From Polynucleobacter sp. MWH-P3-07-1 (GTDB taxonomy: Bacteria; Pseudomonadota; Gammaproteobacteria; Burkholderiales; Burkholderiaceae): DNA of 64,000 nt. Shown piece by piece: positions 1 through 7,248 of the stretch. The stretch spans positions 186,001 to 250,000 of the forward strand of contig NZ_CP061296.1 in the NCBI RefSeq assembly GCF_018687555.1, given 5' to 3'. The position numbers and the translations under genes were made by a program. The notes beneath the pieces were generated by a model that saw only the letters and a program-made list of their open reading frames with translations, was not told the origin of the DNA and ran no database searches. Position 1 is the first letter of the stretch; each line of letters starts with the position of its first letter.

Positions 1-160
1 AGGTCCTGTTTTTGAAATCTCTGCATTGACAGGCTTGGGTTGCGATAAGCTTTGTTATGCCTTGCAAGATTATTTAGATTCCGTTCGCCGTGATCGTGAC
101 GAGGCAGATGAACGTGCTGAGGACCCACGCTATCAAGTAGAAGATAAGAACCCAGATTAA
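1..160 (+). CDS. obgE: GTPase Obg/CgtA, C-terminal fragment (5' end outside window)
   Basis: The reading frame is open from base 2 and ends at a TAA at 158-160, giving 52 residues. It begins [13 protein letters not shown], the G5 (SAL) region of Obg-type GTPases, followed by a helix and an acidic, charged tail ([13 protein letters not shown]). Obg is a ribosome-associated GTPase acting in late 50S assembly and stress control. Only the end of the G domain and the tail are visible. proB follows after 13 bases on the same strand, the usual order in Burkholderiales, which supports the call. Confidence 0.85.
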   Translation, partial: GPVFEISALTGLGCDKLCYALQDYLDSVRRDRDEADERAEDPRYQVEDKNPD

Positions 161-173
161 AGTATTCACGCAT

Positions 174-956
174 ATGCATAGCAGACAATCAAAACGTGTC
201 GTTGTCAAAGTTGGATCTAGTCTCGTCACCAATAATGGTGAGGGCCTAGACCGGGCAGCGATTGCGAAGTGGGCAGAGCAAATTGCTGCATTGTTAAAAG
301 CAGGGCACCAAGTCCTGATGGTGAGCTCAGGCGCAATTGCTGAGGGTATGCAGCGCTTGGGTTGGGCTACTAGACCACAGGAAATTCATCAGCTGCAAGC
401 AGCAGCAGCGGTTGGGCAAATGGGCTTGGTTCAGGTATACGAAAGCTGTTTTGCACATTTCAATTTACGGAGTGCGCAAATTCTATTAACGAACGCAGAT
501 CTGGCAAATGATGAGCGCAATGCTAATGCCAAGGCGACTCTCGAAACGCTATTAAAGCTGGGTGTGATACCCATCATTAATGAAAACGATACTGTAGTGA
601 CCGATGAAATTAAATTCGGAGATAACGATAACTTAGCTGCATTAGTAAGTAATTTAATCGAGGCGGATCTTCTGATTATTCTGACGGATCAGGGCGGTTT
701 ATATAGTGCTGATCCACGCCATGATGTATCTGCGCATTTAGTCAGTCAAGGTATGGCTGGTGATCCAGCCTTAGAAAAAATGGCGGGTGGTGCAGGCAGT
801 CATCTGAGTAAGGGTGGAATGTTGACTAAAGTATTGGCTGCGAAAGTGGCAGCCCAAACTGGAGCCTCTACAGTGATTGCCTCTGGCAAGGAAGACGATA
901 TTCTGACACGCCTACTGTCAGGCGAAAGTATTGGCACCTGCTTAAGCGCCAATTAA
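174..956 (+). CDS. proB: Glutamate 5-kinase, short form without PUA domain
   Basis: This 260-residue amino-acid kinase phosphorylates L-glutamate to gamma-glutamyl phosphate, the first step of proline synthesis in the cytoplasm. Visible motifs are [12 protein letters not shown] (9-20), SSGAIAEGM (51-59), NENDTV (136-141) and the nucleotide-site segment [11 protein letters not shown] (148-158), with SKGGMLTK near 212-219. The protein stops at [10 protein letters not shown], just after the kinase fold, so the C-terminal PUA domain of the usual form of about 370 residues is absent. The ATG at 174 is 13 bases after obgE and the two are probably cotranscribed. The partner proA lies far away at 41952. 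Confidence 0.93.
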   Translation: MHSRQSKRVVVKVGSSLVTNNGEGLDRAAIAKWAEQIAALLKAGHQVLMVSSGAIAEGMQRLGWATRPQEIHQLQAAAAVGQMGLVQVYESCFAHFNLRSAQILLTNADLANDERNANAKATLETLLKLGVIPIINENDTVVTDEIKFGDNDNLAALVSNLIEADLLIILTDQGGLYSADPRHDVSAHLVSQGMAGDPALEKMAGGAGSHLSKGGMLTKVLAAKVAAQTGASTVIASGKEDDILTRLLSGESIGTCLSAN

Positions 957-959
957 TCA

Positions 960-1529
960 TTAGTTGCCTATCACTCCATTAGAGTTTGAAGGCTGTGTCC
1001 CACCAGTAAATTTCTCTGGATTAAGAGCGCGCAAAACTGCCGGCAGATGGGTCTCTTGACTATTAAAGCTGCATAAGGCACCCTGAGCTAGCGCTGCTTG
1101 ATAGCGGTTTGGGGTATGGAGCTTAATGTCTTTCCACTCGCTTAATGGGTTTGGTCGCCAAGCTCCTGATTCAAAGGTGCCGTAAAGTCGCCACTGGTAA
1201 GAATCACAACGTATGCCTTCGTATTGCGCTTGTTGTTGGCCGCTGGGATTAGTCATCACTACGATATACCGAGTTACACCATCAGCTCCAATCAAGATGG
1301 CACTCGTATCAATTGAAAACTTGAAAACGGTCTCTTGAGAAACATAAAAAGACTGAAGCTTATCCGGGTTTGGAGGGTTTAAAGGCATCGTTGTTACCCC
1401 CTCTTTAAAGACAGTTGGGGCAAAAGGGTCTACGCCGCTCACCATTGGGTCGCCACCGCACGCAGTCAGGATTAAACAAGCAAGGGGAATCAGAATCCTT
1501 AAGCCAGTTTTTGAAGAAGATTTAATCAT
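960..1529 (-). CDS. CNP1-like family lipoprotein
   Basis: A 189-residue predicted lipoprotein. The ATG at 1529 is preferred over the longer frame start at 1598 because it places a signal peptide at the N-terminus, [24 protein letters not shown], with the lipobox LTAC. The body resembles the CNP1-like family found beside rppH in betaproteobacteria, with conserved stretches such as [26 protein letters not shown] and the WRPNPLSEW segment. The function is unknown. Its start overlaps the end of rppH by 8 bases, indicating translational coupling, and it converges on proB with 3 bases between stops. Confidence 0.75.
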   Translation of the reverse strand: MIKSSSKTGLRILIPLACLILTACGGDPMVSGVDPFAPTVFKEGVTTMPLNPPNPDKLQSFYVSQETVFKFSIDTSAILIGADGVTRYIVVMTNPSGQQQAQYEGIRCDSYQWRLYGTFESGAWRPNPLSEWKDIKLHTPNRYQAALAQGALCSFNSQETHLPAVLRALNPEKFTGGTQPSNSNGVIGN

Positions 1530-2121
1530 TCGAGTATTTACCCTCTTTCGCGTCTTTGACAGAACCTTCTTTGGGATAAAAAGATTGCATGAGTTCAAGA
1601 GGAGATCCCCAGACCAATTCTTGCATTTTGCTACTCCGACTCAGATATCGAGCCAACTCAGAAAGAGCGAGCTGATAAACCTCACGTTTGAATTCAATAA
1701 CGGAATTGAGCTCAATCCAGAATGGAACCCAGCGCCAAGCATCAAATTCTGGGTGCTCCGATGCTCTTAAATGAATATCACTATCTAGCCCGACTAAACG
1801 CAATAGAAACCAGATTTGCTTTTGACCACGATAGGCGGGTCGATGAACGCGGGTAGGGTGTTGTCGCCGCAAGTACTCTTCAGGGACGTCATAGCGAAGC
1901 CAATCCCGGGTTCGCCCAATAATTTGGACGTGCTCAGGCAGTAAGCCTACCTCCTCATGCAATTCGCGATACATGGCCTCTTCTGGACTCTCGCCATGCT
2001 GAATTCCGCCCTGCGGAAACTGCCACGAATGCTGCCCAACACGTTTTCCCCAGAAAACCTCGTTGTGGCCATTGAGGAGGACAATGCCAACATTGGCTCT
2101 ATATCCTTCACGGTCAAGCAT
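1522..2121 (-). CDS. rppH: RNA pyrophosphohydrolase (Nudix)
   Basis: A 199-residue Nudix hydrolase that removes pyrophosphate from the 5' end of mRNA and so starts 5'-end-dependent decay. The N-terminus [17 protein letters not shown] matches the RppH family, and the Nudix box occupies residues 38-60 ([20 protein letters not shown], then VGL). [16 protein letters not shown] and [11 protein letters not shown] are also family-typical. The last 40 or so residues are a variable tail. It is divergent from proS with 48 bases between starts and overlaps the CNP1-like gene downstream. Confidence 0.92.
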   Translation of the reverse strand: MLDREGYRANVGIVLLNGHNEVFWGKRVGQHSWQFPQGGIQHGESPEEAMYRELHEEVGLLPEHVQIIGRTRDWLRYDVPEEYLRRQHPTRVHRPAYRGQKQIWFLLRLVGLDSDIHLRASEHPEFDAWRWVPFWIELNSVIEFKREVYQLALSELARYLSRSSKMQELVWGSPLELMQSFYPKEGSVKDAKEGKYSND

Positions 2122-2169
2122 GATCGTGCCCCAAATCCTTTAAAATCAACGATTTGATTATATCCATAC

Positions 2170-3912
2170 ATGAAAGCTTCACAATCATTTCTCGCGACGC
2201 TAAAAGAAGCCCCCTCGGATGCTGAGGTGGTCTCGCACAAGCTTATGGTGCGCGCAGGGCTTATTCGAAAATTAAGCGCTGGTATTTATAACTACCTCCC
2301 TTTAGGGTTAAAGGTGATTCGTAAGGTAGAAAATATCATTCGCGAGGAAATGAATCGCGCAGGCGCAATTGAATTATTAATGCCCATGATTCAACCTGCC
2401 GAGCTTTGGCAAGAAACTGGCCGTTGGGAAAAAATGGGCCCAGAGTTACTCCGCATTAAAGATCGCCATGAGCGTGATTTTTTAATTCAGCCTACATCAG
2501 AGGAAGTGATCACTGATCTGGCGCGCAATGAGATCAAGAGTTACAAGCAACTGCCCATCAATTTCTATCAGATTCAAACAAAGTTTCGGGATGAGCGTCG
2601 CCCCCGTTTTGGAATCATGCGTGGGCGCGAGTTCAGCATGAAGGATGCTTATTCTTTCGACCGTGATGTAGAAGGCCTAAAGAAATCCTATCAAATGATG
2701 TTTGATGCCTACACGCGCATTTTTCAAAGAATGGGTCTCAAGTTCCGTGCTGTAACTGCAGACAACGGGGCGATTGGTGGCTCTGGTAGTCAAGAATTCC
2801 ATGTGATTGCAGATACGGGCGAGGATGCGATCGTCTATTGCCCAAGTTCGGATTACGCAGCAAATCTAGAGGCCGCTGAATCTTTAGCCTTGATTGCCAG
2901 CAGAGCAGATGCAAAACAGGCAATGCAAAAGGTGGCGACTCCAGATAAAACGAACTGTGCAGAAGTGGCGGTGCTATTAAATATCCCACTTGAGACAACA
3001 GTGAAGTCTCTCTTATTTGCTGTCGATCAAGAAAAAGGCCCGGCTAAATTATTTATGTTGCTATTGCGTGGTGATCACGAGCTCAATGAAGTGAAAGCGA
3101 GCAAGATTCCTGGCATGGCGGATTCTCGTTTTGCAACAGAGGCCGAAATTTCGCAAGCTTGTAACGCTCCAGCGGGATACCTAGGTCCTGTTGGTGTTGG
3201 TGCCGATGTCACAGTGGTGGCAGATCGTACTGTCGCCAATATGTCTGACTTTGTTTGTGGTGCCAATCTTGTAGGTCATCACTTGACCGGTGTGAATTGG
3301 GTGCGCGACCTACCTGAGCCTGTGGTGATGGATTTGCGCAATGCGGTAATTGGTGATCCATCGCCAGACGGTAAAGGCGTTGTGGATATCTGTCGAGGGA
3401 TTGAAGTCGGCCACATTTTTCAATTGGGAACACGTTATTCAGAGGCAATGGGCTGTACCTATCTTGATCAGCAAGGTAAATCTCAGCCAATGGTCATGGG
3501 TTGCTATGGTATTGGCGTTACGCGTCTTCTTGGGGCTGCTATCGAGCAAGGTCATGATGAGCGCGGTATTGTTTGGCCGATTTCGATGGCGCCGTTTGAA
3601 GTCGTGATCTGTCCGATGAATTACGACAAGTCTGAGCAGGTTAAGACCGCTGCTGACGAATTGCATGAACAGTTAATCGCGGCAGGTATTGACGTGATCC
3701 TTGATGATCGTGGTGAGCGTCCGGGCGCGATGTTTGCTGACTGGGAGTTGATTGGTGCACCATTCCGGGTAGTGATTGGCGATCGTGGCTTAGCAGATTC
3801 GCTGGTGGAATTTAAAGGACGTACTGATGCAGAGTCCAAAAATATTCCGATTGCAGAAATCAAAGACAAAGTAGTTGCTGCTGTGAATGCAGCGAAGCAA
3901 TTCGTCGTTTAA
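2170..3912 (+). CDS. proS: Prolyl-tRNA synthetase
   Basis: A 580-residue class II aminoacyl-tRNA synthetase that charges tRNA-Pro. The order is catalytic core with motif 2 ([23 protein letters not shown]), an inserted cis-editing domain (about residues 225-385) that hydrolyses Ala-tRNA-Pro, motif 3 ([17 protein letters not shown]), and the C-terminal anticodon-binding domain. The length is normal for the bacterial type. The ATG at 2170 gives the family N-terminus [22 protein letters not shown]; no clear Shine-Dalgarno sequence precedes it. Its stop abuts the stop of ffh on the other strand. Confidence 0.97.
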   Translation: MKASQSFLATLKEAPSDAEVVSHKLMVRAGLIRKLSAGIYNYLPLGLKVIRKVENIIREEMNRAGAIELLMPMIQPAELWQETGRWEKMGPELLRIKDRHERDFLIQPTSEEVITDLARNEIKSYKQLPINFYQIQTKFRDERRPRFGIMRGREFSMKDAYSFDRDVEGLKKSYQMMFDAYTRIFQRMGLKFRAVTADNGAIGGSGSQEFHVIADTGEDAIVYCPSSDYAANLEAAESLALIASRADAKQAMQKVATPDKTNCAEVAVLLNIPLETTVKSLLFAVDQEKGPAKLFMLLLRGDHELNEVKASKIPGMADSRFATEAEISQACNAPAGYLGPVGVGADVTVVADRTVANMSDFVCGANLVGHHLTGVNWVRDLPEPVVMDLRNAVIGDPSPDGKGVVDICRGIEVGHIFQLGTRYSEAMGCTYLDQQGKSQPMVMGCYGIGVTRLLGAAIEQGHDERGIVWPISMAPFEVVICPMNYDKSEQVKTAADELHEQLIAAGIDVILDDRGERPGAMFADWELIGAPFRVVIGDRGLADSLVEFKGRTDAESKNIPIAEIKDKVVAAVNAAKQFVV

Positions 3913-5295
3913 TTACTTTTTAAATAAGCCGCCGATACCCTTGGCGGCTCCCTTAGCGGCCATACCCGCCATAGCGCGGGCCATCTTCCCACCTTTGAAT
4001 TGCTTCATCATGGTTTGCATTTGCTCAAACTGTGCGAGTAAGCGATTGACCTCTTGAACTTCAACGCCAGCTCCTGCAGCAATGCGACGTTTACGACTGG
4101 CTTTCAGAAGTTCAGGTTTGCTGCGTTCTTTTGGTGTCATGCTGTCGATGATCCCGCGCATTCGGATGATTTGTTTGTCAGCCTGACCCATATTGGCTTT
4201 ACTCGCAGCTTGCGCCATATGACTTGGGAGTTTGTCCATCAGACTCGCCATCCCGCCCATTTGCTGCATTTGAGAAATCTGATCCCGAAAGTCCCCCAGA
4301 TCAAATCCACCTTTAGATATTTTTGTCGCTAGCTTTTCTGCTTTAGCAACGTCTACATTTTGTTGTGCTTGTTCTACGAGGGCAAGGATGTCGCCCATTC
4401 CCAAAATACGGTTTGCCATACGTTCAGCATCAAACGCTTCAAGTCCATCCATCTTCTCCGCAGTGCCAATGAACTTGAGTGGGACGCCAGTGATCTGACG
4501 AACCGAGAGTGCGGCACCTCCGCGTGAATCACCATCCAGCTTGGTGAGAATGACGCCCGTTAGTGGCAACGCATCATGAAAAGCTTTGGCGGTATTGACT
4601 GCATCTTGACCAAGCATGGCATCGACGACAAATAGGGTCTCAATCGGGTTGAGTTTGTCATGCAGCTCTTGAATCTCTCGCATGAGCACTTCATCAATGC
4701 CCAGTCGGCCAGCAGTGTCTACCAGCAGCACATCAAAGTAATGGCGGCGCGCCCAGTCCAGGGCCGCTAGCGCGATGGCAGCAGGTTGTTGATCAATGCT
4801 ACTCGGAAAGCACTCGGCGCCAACTTGCTTACTAACGGTGGCCAACTGTTCAATAGCAGCAGGACGGTATACGTCGCAGGAAACGGTGAGCACCTTCTTT
4901 TTCTTTTTCTCTTGCAGCCATTTAGCCAGTTTGCCTACCGAAGTGGTTTTACCAGCACCTTGCAGGCCAGCCATGAGAATGACTGCTGGAGGTTGGGTTG
5001 CTAAATTGATTTCACCGCTCTTTAACCCATCACCAGCCATTACCTGAGCGAGTTCTCGTTGGACTACCCCAACTAAGGCCTGCCCAGGACTCAGACTTCC
5101 AACCACCTCTTCACCAAGGGCTTTAAATTTAATTTGCTCAAGAAGCGTTTTAACAACAGGAAGGGCTACGTCAGCCTCCAATAGGGCTAAACGGATTTCC
5201 CGAAGCATTTCTGTAGTGTTGCTTTCGGTCAAGCGAGCTTGCCCCCGCATGGTTTTCACAACACGAGATAAGCGATCGGTCAGGTTCTCTAGCAT
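3913..5295 (-). CDS. ffh: Signal recognition particle protein Ffh
   Basis: A 460-residue SRP54 homologue, the GTPase that binds signal peptides and 4.5S RNA and targets nascent membrane proteins to FtsY and the translocon. The N domain covers about residues 1-90. The G domain shows the P-loop GLQGAGKTT (110-118), DTAGRLG (193-199) and TKLDGDSRGG (about 251-260). The methionine-rich M domain starts near 325 (QISQMQQMGGMASLMDKLPSHM) and ends in a glycine/lysine-rich tail. It is divergent from the CcsA-like gene with only 20 bases between starts. No 4.5S RNA gene was seen nearby. Confidence 0.97.
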   Translation of the reverse strand: MLENLTDRLSRVVKTMRGQARLTESNTTEMLREIRLALLEADVALPVVKTLLEQIKFKALGEEVVGSLSPGQALVGVVQRELAQVMAGDGLKSGEINLATQPPAVILMAGLQGAGKTTSVGKLAKWLQEKKKKKVLTVSCDVYRPAAIEQLATVSKQVGAECFPSSIDQQPAAIALAALDWARRHYFDVLLVDTAGRLGIDEVLMREIQELHDKLNPIETLFVVDAMLGQDAVNTAKAFHDALPLTGVILTKLDGDSRGGAALSVRQITGVPLKFIGTAEKMDGLEAFDAERMANRILGMGDILALVEQAQQNVDVAKAEKLATKISKGGFDLGDFRDQISQMQQMGGMASLMDKLPSHMAQAASKANMGQADKQIIRMRGIIDSMTPKERSKPELLKASRKRRIAAGAGVEVQEVNRLLAQFEQMQTMMKQFKGGKMARAMAGMAAKGAAKGIGGLFKK

Positions 5296-5315
5296 TTATG
5301 GATTAGACTTTCTAG

Positions 5316-6164
5316 ATGGACATTTTAGGTTACCTCAGCTGCAGTTGGCTCACACCAGCCCTTTATCTTCTACTTTTAGTCTTTTTGACCTTAAGTGCAC
5401 AGGCTTTGGCGCAATCCCCATTCTTTATTGGGCTGGTTCGCATCAGCATCTTTTTTATCCTGATCATTCACGGCATCCAGTTGCATGAATCGGTTTTTAC
5501 AGCGCAAGGCTTCGTTTTTGGCTTTGCTCAAGATCTCTCCCTGATTGCGTGGGCGGGCCTGGCTTTTTATTGGTTCCAGTCTTGGTTTTTGCCCATCGTC
5601 AGTTTGCGTTGGATGGCCTTAATCTTTGCGATGGTTTGCTCCGCGCTACCAGGTCTTTTTCCAGGCACTCTCCTGTCCCCGGCTGCGGTCTCTGATCCTT
5701 GGTTCAAGGGGCACTTTATTGTTGCCACGCTATCAGTGGGCCTGTTGAGTCTGGCAGCAATGCACGCTATGTTGATGAGTATTCAGGATCGGGCCTTGCA
5801 TAGACAGCTCAGTATTCGGCCTAATGGATTTTTGGCGCATTGGCTAGAAGATCTGCCACCCTTGCTCACCATGGAAAACCTATTGTTTAGCCTCCTCTAT
5901 GTTGGCTTTGCGCTCTTAAGTTTGACAGTGTTTTCAGGCTTATTTTTTTCCCAAACTCTGTTTGGCAGACCTTTGGTGTTTGATCACAAAACCGTTTTTG
6001 CCCTGATCTCTTGGTTTTTATTTGGCGGCCTGTTAGCAGCGCGCTGGCGAGTTGGGTTACGCGGCAGAGCGGCAGTGCGTTGGGTGTTAAGTGCCTATAG
6101 CGCATTGTTGTTGGCATACGTAGGGAGCCGATTTGTTTTGGAAGTCATCCTCCATAAGGTCTGA
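5316..6164 (+). CDS. CcsA/YpjD-type cytochrome c assembly membrane protein
   Basis: A 282-residue integral membrane protein with about eight hydrophobic segments, of the cytochrome c assembly (CcsA/HemX/YpjD) family that follows ffh in betaproteobacteria. Histidines such as those in IIHGIQLHES, HFIVATLS and FDHKTVFALISW sit where the family carries heme-handling histidines; the tryptophan-rich WWD signature of full CcmC/CcsA proteins is not evident. The role is probably in heme handling or cytochrome c maturation, but this subfamily is poorly studied. The next gene starts 2 bases after its stop. Confidence 0.75.
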   Translation: MDILGYLSCSWLTPALYLLLLVFLTLSAQALAQSPFFIGLVRISIFFILIIHGIQLHESVFTAQGFVFGFAQDLSLIAWAGLAFYWFQSWFLPIVSLRWMALIFAMVCSALPGLFPGTLLSPAAVSDPWFKGHFIVATLSVGLLSLAAMHAMLMSIQDRALHRQLSIRPNGFLAHWLEDLPPLLTMENLLFSLLYVGFALLSLTVFSGLFFSQTLFGRPLVFDHKTVFALISWFLFGGLLAARWRVGLRGRAAVRWVLSAYSALLLAYVGSRFVLEVILHKV

Positions 6165-6166
6165 AC

Positions 6167-6979
6167 TTGATTAAGTGGCTACTTTTAGTGCTGGGCGCTG
6201 CTTACTTCTACTATTGGTTTAAAGGTAAGGAGCGGGCTGCACAAGCTAGGCTCGCTCAAGCCCAGCTAGAGGCCCAAAGGAAAGGCGCCATGCCTCAGGT
6301 AATGGTGCAGTGTCAGCTTTGCCATGTGCACCTTCCAAAATCTGAGGCGATTAAACAAGAAGACCGTTTTTATTGTTCGGCTCAGCATCTGTACGCTCTA
6401 GATCATTCCGGTTGGCTTGGGGCAGCCCTGTGGCGACCCTCCCCAAACCATGATTCCCGTCCAGACGGCTGTAGCCCCGACTTAGTGGTGATGCATCACA
6501 TTAGTTTGCCGCCCAGTGAGTTTCAGAAGCGCACATGCACCCAATACATTATTGATTTTTTCCAAAATACGCTTGATCCGACTGTGCATCCTTACTTTGC
6601 AGAAATTAGTAGCCAAAAAGTATCTAGTCACTTTTTAATCTCTCGCCAGGGTCAAATCTTTCAATTGGTTTCTACCAAGCAAAGGGCCTGGCATGCAGGG
6701 GTCTCTGAGTTTTTGGGTAGAGAGCGTTGTAATGATTTCTCGATCGGGATCGAAATGGAGGGGGACGGCGATTCTCCATTTGAAGAAATTCAGTATCAAG
6801 AGCTCAGCACATTGATTCAATATTTGGAGAAAGCATTTCCCCAACTGCAATTTGCAGGACATAGTGATATCGCACCTCAAAGAAAAACAGACCCTGGAAA
6901 ATATTTCGACTGGGCTAAGTTGCAGAAAACAACACTCATTCCTGAGAAAAATTTCCCATTTGGACTGGATTCGCGCTAG
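6167..6979 (+). CDS. ampD: PP0621-type membrane/zinc-finger module fused to AmpD amidase
   Basis: A 270-residue protein starting at a TTG, 2 bases after the upstream stop. Residues 1-20 form one membrane segment (MIKWLLLVLGAAYFYYWF). Residues 45-80 carry C49, C52, C70 and H74 in the arrangement of the small PP0621 family that normally stands alone after ccsA. From about 85 to the end is an AmpD N-acetylmuramyl-L-alanine amidase of cell-wall recycling, with zinc ligands H110 (in MHHISLPP), H232 (GHSDIAP) and D242 (KTDPG). AmpD is normally a soluble cytoplasmic enzyme of about 185 residues; here it would be tethered to the inner membrane. The fusion is seen in the sequence; tethering is inferred. 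Confidence 0.88.
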   Translation: MIKWLLLVLGAAYFYYWFKGKERAAQARLAQAQLEAQRKGAMPQVMVQCQLCHVHLPKSEAIKQEDRFYCSAQHLYALDHSGWLGAALWRPSPNHDSRPDGCSPDLVVMHHISLPPSEFQKRTCTQYIIDFFQNTLDPTVHPYFAEISSQKVSSHFLISRQGQIFQLVSTKQRAWHAGVSEFLGRERCNDFSIGIEMEGDGDSPFEEIQYQELSTLIQYLEKAFPQLQFAGHSDIAPQRKTDPGKYFDWAKLQKTTLIPEKNFPFGLDSR

Positions 6980-7163
6980 TTAAAAATTCTGATGTGAGGA
7001 TCTACTCACTTCTCTAGCCCCATTGAAAAGGGCTCAAATATTTCAGTTTAAAAATGACTCAAATTGGTGCTGAAGACTAGTGAAAATACTTACGCAAATT
7101 TGTAATAAAAGTCTTACTAAACTGGAAATATTTCCCTATACTTAGTATCAAATGAATAAAAAA

Positions 7164-7240
7164 ACACTAGATGTAGTGTTTTCTGTAGACAATAGCCCTT
7201 TGTATTTAAAGACTTTTTACCCGATCACTATATATAAGTA
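7164..7240 (+). promoter_or_regulatory. Pair of NrdR-like boxes upstream of nrdAB
   Basis: Box 1 (7164-7179) is ACACTAGATGTAGTGT, close to the NrdR consensus ACACTATATATAGTGT and symmetric except at its centre. Box 2 (7225-7240), TCACTATATATAAGTA, matches positions 2-12 of the consensus. The centres are 61 bases apart, close to six helical turns, and box 2 ends 8 bases before the nrdA start. A possible promoter (TTTAAA at 7205-7210, TATATA at 7229-7234, 18-base spacer) would put box 2 on the -10 element. NrdR, a dNTP-sensing repressor of ribonucleotide reductase genes, is the expected ligand; its gene is not in this window. Confidence 0.7.
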
Positions 7241-7248
7241 GGAAAAAC

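Noticed and set aside
2122..2169. Possible leaderless start for proS
   Set aside because: No Shine-Dalgarno is seen and AT-rich bases lie close to the ATG, but no convincing -35/-10 pair at proper spacing could be placed.
7016..7034. AGCCC/GGGCT hairpin after the AmpD fusion gene
   Set aside because: Only a 5-base stem with a 9-base loop and no T tract; too weak to call a terminator.
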